Source of the DNA: JBGSUZ01 sp964404895
Lineage (GTDB): Bacteria > Bacillota > Clostridia > Peptostreptococcales > Acidaminobacteraceae
NCBI GenBank assembly: GCA_964404895.1
Contig: CAYOLV010000003.1
Span: 348,672 to 412,671, forward strand
Direction of reading: 5' to 3'
Length of the DNA: 64,000 nt
Position numbers and translations under genes: made by a program. Numbering within the stretch: the first letter of the stretch is position 1; each line of letters begins with the position of its first letter. Shown one piece after another: positions 51,560 through 60,530 of the stretch. The notes under the pieces were generated by a model that did not search any database, was not told the DNA's origin, and worked only from the letters and a program-made list of their open reading frames with translations.

Positions 51560-51967
51560 ATGCGCGGTTATGATTTAATTAAAAATACTTGCAGATTAAT
51601 TCTGCCCTTCCTGATTTTATATGGGCTATATGTAATTTTAAACGGCGATATCTCTCCAGGCGGAGGCTTTCAAGGCGGCGTGGTTCTGGCGACATGCTAC
51701 TTAGCGCTTTTCTTTATCAAAGATGAAGAAACCATCCCCTTTAAAGAAATTATAAAAATTGAGAAGCTCTTATTCCTCAGCTTGATCCTCATCGCCATAC
51801 TTCATATGTTCACCAACAGCAATGCTTTTCCCAGCCAAGCGCCAACTGATTTACGCCTAAAACTTTCAACCGCCACTTTAATTTTGCTCAATACCATTAT
51901 CGGCCTAAAGGTCACCATTGGTTTCGGTGGGATTATGTTGATTTTTACAGAAGAAGGTAAATTATGA
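51560..51967 (+). CDS. mrpB: Mrp antiporter subunit B (MbhF-like)
   Basis: This 135-residue protein has four helices and the MrpB signature NGDISPGGGFQGGVVLA near residue 30. AGGTG precedes the ATG. It overlaps mrpC by four bases. Confidence 0.93.
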   Translation: MRGYDLIKNTCRLILPFLILYGLYVILNGDISPGGGFQGGVVLATCYLALFFIKDEETIPFKEIIKIEKLLFLSLILIAILHMFTNSNAFPSQAPTDLRLKLSTATLILLNTIIGLKVTIGFGGIMLIFTEEGKL

Positions 51968-52317
51968 TGACACATATTAAAATACAGATGTTTATGGCCC
52001 TCTTAATTTTTCTGATTGGTCTATTCAACATGATTAAAAGCAAAAACTTGGTCAAATCTATTATTTCGTTGACTGTTCTGAATGCCTCCCTGATTTTATT
52101 CTTTGTACTTCTCTCTACGCAAACTGGGAAAAGTGCACCTATTGTAGGCGACAGTACCTTTCTTGGCGGGATGATTGACCCCTTGCCTCAAGCCCTGATG
52201 ATTACGGCAATTGTCATAGAAGCTGCCGTTACAGCGCTGGCTCTTATGATGTCTATAAAGTTGTTCCACTATTATGGTTCACTGGACTGGAAACACATTT
52301 ATGGAAGGCGGGATTAA
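51964..52317 (+). CDS. mrpC: Mrp antiporter subunit C (NuoK-like, MbhG-like)
   Basis: This 117-residue protein has three helices like NuoK. It shows DPLPQALMITAIVIEAAVTALALMM, with the conserved membrane Glu. It starts at one of two tandem ATG codons overlapping the mrpB stop. Confidence 0.93.
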   Translation: MMTHIKIQMFMALLIFLIGLFNMIKSKNLVKSIISLTVLNASLILFFVLLSTQTGKSAPIVGDSTFLGGMIDPLPQALMITAIVIEAAVTALALMMSIKLFHYYGSLDWKHIYGRRD

Positions 52318-53925
52318 ATGACACTGTTGATTTACTTGCTGATTTTCCTGCCCCTTATTACTGGCATTTTGATTTATTTATTGGATAAACTCTGGGCAAA
52401 TCGTTTGGTCTTCTTGCTTCAAGTCTTCCTTAGCGCCATGATGGCCATTGGAATAGCACCTCATATTTTTCTGAAAACTCACCTCAGTGAAGTTACCCTG
52501 ATTACGGGAGGGTGGTCAAAAATCGTAGGGGTTGGCATTAAAATAGATGCCCTTTCCTTTGTTTTTCTCACCATGACCTTAATGAGTTTTTGGTTTATAT
52601 GGCTCTACATTTGGCCGAATCGGAAGGAAGACCACAAATTTCTTTTCTTCCTCTGCGCAATGGAAACCGCTTTAAATGGGCTATTTACCACAAATGATCT
52701 CTTTGCTGTTTTTGTTCTAATTGAATTGGTCACCATCTTGGCAAGTATTTTGATTACTTATAAGAAGGACGCTTTGTCCGTTCGGGCTGGCCTTTTTTAT
52801 CTGTTATACAACTCCTGGGCCATGGTGCTTTACTTATTTGGTATCATTTGTCTTTACTGGTATGCAGGGAACTTGAATATTGATTTGGTAGCCCCTCTGC
52901 TGTCCAACTATGAACAAGAACCCGTCTTGGCCTTTGGTATAGCCGCTATTCTCTCAGGTTTGGGCATAAAGTCCGCCTTCTTCATGTTGCACTTGTGGCT
53001 TCCTCAGGCGCATAGTGCTGCCCCTGCCTCAATTTCAGCCCTTTTAAGCGGCTTAATTGTCAAAATGGGGTTGTTTGTTTTCTTGCGAATTGACGGTCTC
53101 ATTGCTATCCCTGCCGTTCATGACTTATTTATTTATATCGGCTTGATTTCTGGCATTATGGGAGCCCTCTTTGCAATTTTCCAATCTGATATGAAACGGA
53201 TTTTGGCTTTCCATACGGTCTCCCAACTGGGATTGATTTTCATCGGACTGGGTTTATATGGCGAAAAAAATACCCTTGGTGCTGTTGCTCACCTATTTAA
53301 CCACTTCGCCTTTAAGAGTCTGCTCTTTCTTGCCGTGGGCTTAATCATTATGGAAACCGGTGAACGCCGAGTCAAATACATACGAGGTTTATGGCGGTGG
53401 CACAAGCCCCTTTCCATCTGTTTAGCAATAGGCATTGTCAGTATTATGGGTTTTCCTCTCTTCAGCGGAAGTTTCAGCAAACTACTGATTAAATCCGGCA
53501 ATATCCCCGATTGGATTCAAATCGGACTTTATGCGATTAACTTTGGAACGCTGATCAGTTTTATAAAACTCAGTACGACCTTGTTTGGTAAGCCTTCAGA
53601 GGCTCTTTCAAGTACAATGCGTCGTCATGACAACGTCTTGCCTGGCATTTATTTTGCGGCTGCCCTAGTACTTCTCAGTTTGCCTGTGGAACTTTGGCTC
53701 AGCGTAAAATATAAACCTGAATTGGTCGTTTATTATTTCAATAAAATTCCTGCTGATGCCCTCACCTTTACAGGAATGCTCCTCATTTCAACCGTTTTAT
53801 ACAAGTGGGTAGCTAAACCTATGCTTCATAAATTCCCACATTTGGGACACCGAGACGTTTCTTTTGGTCATGCAGTGGCCTGCAGTCTATTTTTCTTCTG
53901 GTTTGCACTGAGTTATTTTGCATAA
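52318..53925 (+). CDS. mrpD: Mrp antiporter subunit D (NuoN/MbhH-like)
   Basis: This 535-residue, about 14-helix ion-translocating subunit is of the NuoL/M/N family. Key residues are in CAMETALNGLF, ATNDLFAVF-like (TTNDLFAVFVLIELVT, with the conserved Glu), FFMLHLWLPQAHSAAPASISALLSG (with the conserved Lys before it), and HLFNHFAFKSLLFLAVG. It is the only NuoL/M/N-type channel subunit in this operon; a full-length MrpA is absent. It starts one base after the mrpC stop. Confidence 0.93.
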   Translation: MTLLIYLLIFLPLITGILIYLLDKLWANRLVFLLQVFLSAMMAIGIAPHIFLKTHLSEVTLITGGWSKIVGVGIKIDALSFVFLTMTLMSFWFIWLYIWPNRKEDHKFLFFLCAMETALNGLFTTNDLFAVFVLIELVTILASILITYKKDALSVRAGLFYLLYNSWAMVLYLFGIICLYWYAGNLNIDLVAPLLSNYEQEPVLAFGIAAILSGLGIKSAFFMLHLWLPQAHSAAPASISALLSGLIVKMGLFVFLRIDGLIAIPAVHDLFIYIGLISGIMGALFAIFQSDMKRILAFHTVSQLGLIFIGLGLYGEKNTLGAVAHLFNHFAFKSLLFLAVGLIIMETGERRVKYIRGLWRWHKPLSICLAIGIVSIMGFPLFSGSFSKLLIKSGNIPDWIQIGLYAINFGTLISFIKLSTTLFGKPSEALSSTMRRHDNVLPGIYFAAALVLLSLPVELWLSVKYKPELVVYYFNKIPADALTFTGMLLISTVLYKWVAKPMLHKFPHLGHRDVSFGHAVACSLFFFWFALSYFA

Positions 53926-53981
53926 AGGGTATTCAAACTAATGCTTCAACCTAATATTTTAAACAAGGAAGGGATTTTCAC

Positions 53982-54320
53982 ATGAACATTCAAATTTTTG
54001 GAAAGAAAAAATGCTTTGAAACTCAAAAAGCGGAGCGCTATTTTAAAGAGAGAAAAATCAAATATCAGTTGATTGATATTGTAAAGTTTGGCATGAGCAA
54101 AGGTGAATTTGAAAGTGTTCGCCGCGCTGTGGGTCAGGACGCTTTAATAGATAAGGAATGCGATCTCTATTTTGAAAAGAATTTAGACAAAATTCACGGC
54201 GCAGGTCTGGTTCAGGAAATTGCACTAGAAAATCCTAAAGTCATTAAAACGCCCGTTGTCCGAAATGGAAAACAGGCGACTGTAGGCTATTGCCCTGACG
54301 TTTGGAAAAACTGGGAGTAA
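53982..54320 (+). CDS. ArsC/Spx-family protein
   Basis: This 112-residue thioredoxin-fold protein is of the ArsC family. It has IFGKKKCFETQKAERYFKERKI, with a single Cys near residue 12, and the cis-Pro region KTPVVRNG. It lacks the CxxC of many Spx proteins, so it is more likely a glutaredoxin- or ArsC-like protein of unknown substrate. AAGGAAGGG precedes the ATG. Confidence 0.85.
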   Translation: MNIQIFGKKKCFETQKAERYFKERKIKYQLIDIVKFGMSKGEFESVRRAVGQDALIDKECDLYFEKNLDKIHGAGLVQEIALENPKVIKTPVVRNGKQATVGYCPDVWKNWE

Positions 54321-54343
54321 GCAAGTTGGCATTTCGTATACAT

Positions 54344-54389
54344 AAAAGTGCCATAGGAAAGTCTATTGGACTCCGCCTAGGGCACTTTG
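54344..54389. terminator. Bidirectional terminator
   Basis: AAAGTGCC-ATAGG pairs with CCTA-GGGCACTTT, with TTTTAT on each side. It serves the ArsC-like gene and the convergent small membrane gene. Confidence 0.8.
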
Positions 54390-54404
54390 TTTTATCGCTT
54401 TCTT

Positions 54405-54707
54405 TTATCTCAATGAGCGCTTGTATTTTCTAAGTTGCACTAGGCAGCCCATAAAAACTGCAAATGAAATCATTGCACTTACAGCTTTGTAATCCGCAAG
54501 GGTTTTTCCTGCAATAAAAACGACTGTAGGACCATCGGCACCGCCAATAATACCAACCGCGGCAGCTTCTCCCTTGGGGACATTGACTTGAAACATTGTT
54601 TTTAATATCAACAATAAGACCGCATCACCAAAAGCGCTTAAGAGGGTCAATGCGCCGCTGATGATCATGAGTCCTTTTAGCAGGGTTGTTTTATGATGTT
54701 GATTCAT
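54405..54707 (-). CDS. Small membrane protein with an OadB-type IGGADGPT motif
   Basis: This 100-residue protein has three hydrophobic segments (about 12-36, 48-66, 74-90). The middle carries GIIGGADGPTVVFIAGK, the hallmark of the Na+-pumping decarboxylase beta subunit (OadB/GcdB/MmdB), preceded by KGEAAAVG as in that family. Full OadB has about 370-430 residues, so this is a miniature relative or a family fragment. No biotin carrier or alpha subunit is nearby, so the role is unknown. GGAGG lies six bases before the ATG. Confidence 0.65.
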   Translation of the reverse strand: MNQHHKTTLLKGLMIISGALTLLSAFGDAVLLLILKTMFQVNVPKGEAAAVGIIGGADGPTVVFIAGKTLADYKAVSAMISFAVFMGCLVQLRKYKRSLR

Positions 54708-54755
54708 TGTTTGCCTCCAATACAGCCTAAAATAATGAATCGTTTAATCCACTGT

Positions 54756-55247
54756 CTAACCTAATAATCTCTGATACATTTTTCGTTCTCTTCGGTGTTC
54801 CGTCGCCAGGCTATACCCCTTCGTTAAAAAGGTCAAAATCATAACGGCTGAAAGTACACCGGCACTGTCTATGAGCATATCTTGTATCAACATAGACCTG
54901 CCCGGGACAAAGTACTGATGGACTTCATCTATAACACCCCAAAGACTTCCAAATCCCCAACTCATTAGGAACCAACTTTTCCCACGTATGCTAAAGGCGC
55001 CATACAAAGTCAAGCAAATTAGCCCACCAAGTCCAAAGTAAAGACCAAAATGAGCCGCTTTTCGAACATCATGTTTCAGGGTTCTGATTTCTTCCGTTGA
55101 TGAAAGAACCAGTTCTCTCTCTTCTGCTATATTTAATTTTACTAAAAAGTCATAGGTTTGCTGTGTACTTTCCTTGAGCGGTTGGCTTGAAAACCATGAA
55201 ATTAGTGCCACCCAAGCAATCACGGCAATAAAGAGTGCTTTTTTCAT
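54756..55247 (-). CDS. VanZ-family membrane protein
   Basis: This 163-residue protein has about four helices and the VanZ pattern: RKAAHFGLYFGLGGL, then VIDEVHQYFVPGRS, then IQDMLIDSAG. VanZ gives low-level teicoplanin resistance in enterococci, but most family members have no known role. The ATG at 55247 has AGGGGT seven bases upstream; a GTG at 55253 is less likely. Confidence 0.9.
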   Translation of the reverse strand: MKKALFIAVIAWVALISWFSSQPLKESTQQTYDFLVKLNIAEERELVLSSTEEIRTLKHDVRKAAHFGLYFGLGGLICLTLYGAFSIRGKSWFLMSWGFGSLWGVIDEVHQYFVPGRSMLIQDMLIDSAGVLSAVMILTFLTKGYSLATEHRRERKMYQRLLG

Positions 55248-55337
55248 CTTCACTACCCCTTTAATGTTTTTCTATTGACTATTTTATGCGAGGATAGCTA
55301 TAAATGCAATAGTTTGGGGTTTCTTTCCCATGATTAC

Positions 55338-55367
55338 AAAAAAAGTGCCCCTAAAGGCACTTTTTTG
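55338..55367. terminator. Bidirectional terminator after the giant SLH gene
   Basis: AAAAAAGTGCC, a short loop and GGCACTTTTTT form a stem with A/T runs on both sides. It lies 20 bases after the SLH gene stop. Confidence 0.88.
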
Positions 55368-55386
55368 TGTTTTATACTCAAACGCT

Positions 55387-58300
55387 TTAATTCATCAGTG
55401 ATGCTGCTTTCATTGCATTGTAAATCATGACAGCGGCGGTTTCTTGTGTCAATTTAGATTTAGGACTGAGAGCATGCTCGTCTGAGCCCTTAATGATGCC
55501 AATAGAGATAGCTGTCTGCATATCTGCCATTGCCCATTTAGAAACAGTTTTTCCATCTCTAAAGCCTGCAATTTTTACTGTTGAAGTCGTTTGATAAGTG
55601 AGATACTTTTGAGCTCTCACCAAAATGACCGCTGCCTGTTCTCTGGTTAAAGTCTCATTTGAAGCAAACTGACTTCCAATACCATTGACTAACCCTTTTT
55701 CAGCAAGAGCACGGATATACCCGTCTTGAAGAGAGTCAGAATTTGCATCTTTGAATTTACCGTTTGGCGCTATGCCATCAATGCCAAGGGCTCTTGCGAC
55801 TAACTCTGCAAATTGTCCTCTTGTAATATCTGCGGTCGGTTTAAAGGTTGATGGATTGCTGATTACCAATGCCGATGCCATTCTGTCAAGAGTTGCCGCC
55901 GACCATCTGCCTTTTGCATTAGTCACATTAAGATTGCTTTCGATAATGCCATAGGTCGAGTTGGTCAAGGACTGTAGGCTTACTTTTCTAACACCAGCTA
56001 CGGTGGTTACAACGGTAGGAACCGCTCTGTAACTGCCGTCTGCGTTGAAAACGACGCCTTGAATTTTTTCTGATGGTGTTACAACCGTACTCGGCAACTC
56101 AAAAGTTCGCTCAACATACTGGCTAAAGTTTGAAACAATTTTTCCTTCTTTTGTTTTAATTGTGAAATTATAAGCAGGTGTCAGAAGGTTCACCTTTCTA
56201 GATTGAATCGCTTTCAAAAGTTCATCGCTTGGGGCGTTGATAGTTAATATCACTTCGCCAAGAGCCTTTGAGACTGCTGCCGGTAAAATGTAAGTTAAAC
56301 CGTTATCAGTCTTGACGACGATTGGTTCATTGTTTTTAGAAGGGACTAGGTTGAATACGGCTTCCTTAATTAATGGTGTTTTGGAGGTTGCCGCTGGTGA
56401 ACTTGACGTTGGCGTACTTGACGATGAAGAACCAGATGTTGAACCAGAGGAACTTCCTGAATCTGATCCACCTCCGCCGCCGTTACCACCAGGAGTTACC
56501 ACAGCAGTCCCATACGCGGTAAATTCAGTGAAATGGGTTGTCCAGACAACTAAGTCGTTCCCACTTGTGAATTTGCCTTCTCTAACGCCATTGACCAGTT
56601 CTGCTGTTGCTGTATTGAGGTTATCTGCAGACAAGACTTTGCTGATTTCCTGGCTGACGCCCCCTCTTGTCCATTTAACATTTTTACCTGCCATACCTGG
56701 AAGGAGAATTCTAACTGGCTTATTGAAAGTCAGCTCCATTCCTGGAACACCAATAGATACTGTTGTTTCCTGAACACTTTGAGTGACAGTTGGCATCGCA
56801 ATTTTACCGTTCCAAAGATCATTTGAAGAGGCTGAGATTTTGATTTCTGCTGGCATTTCCACTTTGAAAGTCTGCGTTCCCGGCTCTTCAACTTTAAAGG
56901 TCAGAGCCCCTGGCACTTCTACAGTTGTCTTGCCTGCGTTGTCTGATGGGGAACCTAAAATGAGTTCCGCATCTTTAATAGATTTTTGAATGACAATTTC
57001 TAAGGTCTGAGTATTGGTCATCGTTGTTGGAATTTGAATAATCTTGTTGGTGGTGTTGTCAATGATTACTGGCTGGTTGGCCGTAATGACTATTGGCACG
57101 TTGACATAGAGTCTATTCAATTTCTTCGAGCCATTTTCTGCGGTGACTTCTATATTGAAGACGTTCACACCTGACTTAAGGGTCATGGTGTTGGTAAGAT
57201 TTGCACCATTTACTGTGACGCTGCTGTAATTGTTTTGTGGCACTGAAGCACTTACAGTGACTTGCTGACCAACGGTGTAGTTGTCTATAAAGAATTCATC
57301 TTTTTCAGGCGCAAACCCTTGAAGTCCTTGATTATTGACAACAATACCTGCTAGTGCTGTGTTATTGCTTCTCACAATGACCGTGCAGCTTGCTGTGACG
57401 TTTTCTGCCCCAGCCGTTATAGTTGTAGTGCCTCTTCCTTTTACAGTCAATACGCCCGTTAATGCATCGATAGCTGCTACTGCTGTATTACTGCTGCTCC
57501 ATGTAATCGTCTTATTCGTTGCATTCATTGGCAAGACTTGAGCAGTTAGAGTCCGCGGAGTGTCATTTGTCGACAAATACAAATTACTTTGAGATAGATT
57601 AATAGATTGGACAGGAATTACGCTTACAGCAGGGACAACCGTAACATCACAAGTCGCTGTATAATTCCCATCCACTGTACGCGCGGTGATTGTGGTTGTC
57701 CCTTGAGAAACAGGAATAACTTGGCCTACGTTGTTTACAATTACAATGGCGCTATTGCTGGTGTTCCATATGAGGGACTTATTGCTGGCATTTGCAGGGA
57801 CAACAGTGGCTTGTAAAACTTCTGCCTGAGCACCCGCTATAAGGGTCAACGCAGTCTTGTTCATTGTGACACCTGTTACAGGTACAGTTGCAGGAGGCGT
57901 CGATTTAGCCATCAATGTTAAATTTGCATTCTGCGCCTCTTCAGGCGTCTGGAAGAGGGTTGCCTCACCTTTTGAAAGAACTTGCGTCCACTGATTACCC
58001 TCTTTTTTACAATAAGTTATCATGTCGTTTTTATGCTGATATAAAGCAATCATGAAAGGCTTCTGCGGTGCTTCAATGTTAAAACCTATACTCTTAGGGA
58101 ATTGGAGTTCTGCTTCCCCTAAACCCATATTCCCAATATATTTATCTGTTTCAGATTCAATCGCTTGGATTTCAACCCAGTTTTCAGATATTTGATTAGG
58201 ATTCGACAAAGTTAAGGCAATCGGTGTTCCTTGAAGCAGTTTAACCACACCTAAATTCAGCATATCTGCTGGTTGACCTACTGGAACATCTGTCGCTAAG

Positions 58301-60414
58301 TGCCAACCCACAACAGTGTTTGTTGGAGATGTGCTGTTATAAAACTGACGTTGAACAAGTCCTGAGATATTCGACCGAATTGACAAGGCAAAGGTGGTCA
58401 GATTGTCTGCAGGTACTTGTAAGGCAAAAAGTACTGAGTTTGCATTTGCAGGGATTTTAACCTGATTAGTAACCATGGCGTCATTACTGACTTTTTCCGT
58501 ACAAATATTGAAAGTCAATTCTGGGTGATCTATCGGATAAGTGTCTGGCAATACGAGCATACCTGTTACTGTTTTGGTTATAGAAGGCATTAAAATCATT
58601 TCCATTGGCGTCGCTAAATCAGCATGTGTTAAAATTTTAGCATTTTGTACTGATCTAGTTGAGCCATTTTCACCAATATAGGTTACACCTTTGTAAATAG
58701 AGTCCTGCTGAGCATTAACACCAATTTTAAAGCTTTGAAGGGTTGCAGGTACAAAAACGATTGCAGTTTCACTAGCAACTTTTCCGTTCGCTGGGATATC
58801 AACGCTCCAAGAATTGTTTGCAACTAACACTCCGTTGAAATCATAGACGGAATAATTATAACCAGATTCTGTGGTCAGAGGGGCATCTGAGTCTGCAATT
58901 TTGGTGGTTATTTCTACATAAGAACCCTTTACCAAGCTGAAGTTACAAGTTTGCTCGCCTGTAAAACTGGCGTCAATTTTCGCTTCATTTCTAATGAGGG
59001 AACTGCCTTGATTTGGCTTTAGATAAATCTCTTTGATATATCCAGGCAATGTCTTTGATTGGGTATCACCGTAGTCAATACTTGCCTTGACGACAATCGA
59101 ATCCGAGTCCAACAGAGCTTTTGGAACTACATAGTCGTAAGGGTATTGACCTGCCATCGGCATGTTGAAACTTTGATACACGGTGTATACTTGATCATAC
59201 TGTCCTGAATCCAAACTCAATCTGAGTTTAAATTTTTTATCAATATTCTCTGGAATGGTTATAAACCCTTTTAAGATGACGTCATTAGAAAGTTGTGGCG
59301 CTTCAACGGTATCTGCTGAAGTAACAAATAAACCTTGCAAGTCCACTGAGGTCGGGGCTTGAATATCAAAGGCTTGTGCATTTTGTACATCTTTAGTCGC
59401 CCCACCGAGGGCATCCTTCGCGTAGGCTGTTGAAAAGTCACCTGAGGTGATGTTTTGAACTACAAGCTTGTATTGCCCTTTAGGGACAACCACACTGTAG
59501 GTCATTGACCTTGCTTTCGGGGGAATCGTCATATTAAAATTGCTGTTATAATTTCTATAGAAATTAGTGCTGTTGCTGTAAGTATTACTAGGATTATTTA
59601 CTGACTCCGCGCGAACTTGAAAACCAAATCCCGCGTGGTCGGAAAGAACATTGTCTGGAATAGAAACTTTACCGCTGATTTCTACGCCTGCTTGTAAGGG
59701 TATATTCACATTGGCTTGAGCAGTTGAGTAGTCCGCGCCAGTATTAATTGTCCCCATCTGCACTAAGTCTTTAGCATAATAATTTTGAAGATAATAGGTA
59801 CTATCGAAGTTGGTGCCTGGCAAAACGACCGATCTATAACTAGCCGTTGATTGACCTGCAGTCATTGCAACTTCAGTAAAATATTGAGTATGTTCTGTCT
59901 CATTTAAGTGGGTCAAGTTTACAATCAGCGGCATTTGAACTTGAGAATCTGCCGGTCTTGTCACTTCTCCGCTGATTGGGACACCCGCTTCTAATTGCAA
60001 AGTCACATTCCCAGTTGGGTTATTTGCCGACTCAAATCTATAAATTTCTTGGTGTTTATGGGTCACCTCGGTATCGCTTTTATACCAACCGCTTGAAACC
60101 ACATCAAGACCCGCATCGTCTGTGATGGTGTATTTTAAATCAGGCGAATAGGTAATATCGAAGTCTCCTGTTATGGTCACAGAACTTTGGCCTGCTGGGA
60201 TAACACCCGTCCATTCGTTGTTGTTTCCCTCTACGTTAATAGAAAAAGTCTTCCCAGCTGGTACTGTCATACCGTTTGGAAGCTTTACCAAACATGAGAG
60301 TTGGATCAAATTACCACTCGCAAAAGATGGAAGACTCCCACCTATGGGCAATAGGGTGAACATCATGACCATTATTAGGCACAAAGAGACTTTTCTGCAA
60401 ATCTTGTTTTTCAT
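55387..60414 (-). CDS. Giant SLH surface protein with Ig-like domains
   Basis: This 1675-residue exported protein has a signal peptide at 1-32 (LPSFASG). Residues about 35-840 hold tandem beta-rich modules, each opening with a short strand pattern ending in P (SGEVTRPAD at 148, SGKVSIPDN at 247, KGFITIPEN at 382, TGMLVLPDT at 617). Two bacterial Ig-like (Big_2) domains lie at about 844-928 and 932-1014, and a cadherin-like beta-sandwich at about 1017-1108. A further beta region, a Gly/Ser linker (about 1300-1340) and a domain of about 130 residues follow. Three C-terminal SLH repeats (about 1480-1675) anchor it to wall polymer. It is probably an adhesin or S-layer-associated scaffold. The ATG has AGGAGTG upstream. 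Confidence 0.88.
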   Translation of the reverse strand: MKNKICRKVSLCLIMVMMFTLLPIGGSLPSFASGNLIQLSCLVKLPNGMTVPAGKTFSINVEGNNNEWTGVIPAGQSSVTITGDFDITYSPDLKYTITDDAGLDVVSSGWYKSDTEVTHKHQEIYRFESANNPTGNVTLQLEAGVPISGEVTRPADSQVQMPLIVNLTHLNETEHTQYFTEVAMTAGQSTASYRSVVLPGTNFDSTYYLQNYYAKDLVQMGTINTGADYSTAQANVNIPLQAGVEISGKVSIPDNVLSDHAGFGFQVRAESVNNPSNTYSNSTNFYRNYNSNFNMTIPPKARSMTYSVVVPKGQYKLVVQNITSGDFSTAYAKDALGGATKDVQNAQAFDIQAPTSVDLQGLFVTSADTVEAPQLSNDVILKGFITIPENIDKKFKLRLSLDSGQYDQVYTVYQSFNMPMAGQYPYDYVVPKALLDSDSIVVKASIDYGDTQSKTLPGYIKEIYLKPNQGSSLIRNEAKIDASFTGEQTCNFSLVKGSYVEITTKIADSDAPLTTESGYNYSVYDFNGVLVANNSWSVDIPANGKVASETAIVFVPATLQSFKIGVNAQQDSIYKGVTYIGENGSTRSVQNAKILTHADLATPMEMILMPSITKTVTGMLVLPDTYPIDHPELTFNICTEKVSNDAMVTNQVKIPANANSVLFALQVPADNLTTFALSIRSNISGLVQRQFYNSTSPTNTVVGWHLATDVPVGQPADMLNLGVVKLLQGTPIALTLSNPNQISENWVEIQAIESETDKYIGNMGLGEAELQFPKSIGFNIEAPQKPFMIALYQHKNDMITYCKKEGNQWTQVLSKGEATLFQTPEEAQNANLTLMAKSTPPATVPVTGVTMNKTALTLIAGAQAEVLQATVVPANASNKSLIWNTSNSAIVIVNNVGQVIPVSQGTTTITARTVDGNYTATCDVTVVPAVSVIPVQSINLSQSNLYLSTNDTPRTLTAQVLPMNATNKTITWSSSNTAVAAIDALTGVLTVKGRGTTTITAGAENVTASCTVIVRSNNTALAGIVVNNQGLQGFAPEKDEFFIDNYTVGQQVTVSASVPQNNYSSVTVNGANLTNTMTLKSGVNVFNIEVTAENGSKKLNRLYVNVPIVITANQPVIIDNTTNKIIQIPTTMTNTQTLEIVIQKSIKDAELILGSPSDNAGKTTVEVPGALTFKVEEPGTQTFKVEMPAEIKISASSNDLWNGKIAMPTVTQSVQETTVSIGVPGMELTFNKPVRILLPGMAGKNVKWTRGGVSQEISKVLSADNLNTATAELVNGVREGKFTSGNDLVVWTTHFTEFTAYGTAVVTPGGNGGGGGSDSGSSSGSTSGSSSSSTPTSSSPAATSKTPLIKEAVFNLVPSKNNEPIVVKTDNGLTYILPAAVSKALGEVILTINAPSDELLKAIQSRKVNLLTPAYNFTIKTKEGKIVSNFSQYVERTFELPSTVVTPSEKIQGVVFNADGSYRAVPTVVTTVAGVRKVSLQSLTNSTYGIIESNLNVTNAKGRWSAATLDRMASALVISNPSTFKPTADITRGQFAELVARALGIDGIAPNGKFKDANSDSLQDGYIRALAEKGLVNGIGSQFASNETLTREQAAVILVRAQKYLTYQTTSTVKIAGFRDGKTVSKWAMADMQTAISIGIIKGSDEHALSPKSKLTQETAAVMIYNAMKAASLMN

Positions 60415-60426
60415 TGTCCTACACTC

Positions 60427-60450
60427 CTTTAGATAAAATAAAATAAAATA
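60427..60450 (-). repeat. AAAAT pentanucleotide tract in the leader of the giant SLH gene
   Basis: About four tandem units of (A)AAAT lie between the likely promoter region and the ribosome binding site of the 1675-residue SLH gene. Slippage here could change leader length, but four units is short. Confidence 0.4.
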
Positions 60451-60489
60451 AATATAAACTATCTTCCTTATTCTATCTATTTTGACAAT

Positions 60490-60517
60490 AAAAAAGTACG
60501 TTGACAGCGTACTTTTT
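60490..60517 (-). terminator. Terminator after the kinase gene
   Basis: AAAAAGTACG, a TTGACAG loop and CGTACTTTTT form a stem, with a T run on the minus strand. It lies 14 bases after the kinase stop. Confidence 0.85.
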
Positions 60518-60530
60518 GAAAAATATAAAT

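Noticed and set aside
56312..56773. A 153-codon plus-strand frame opposite the giant SLH gene
   Set aside because: It lies wholly inside the minus-strand SLH gene; its Pro/Glu-rich content mirrors the Gly/Ser linker of that gene, and it has no independent support.
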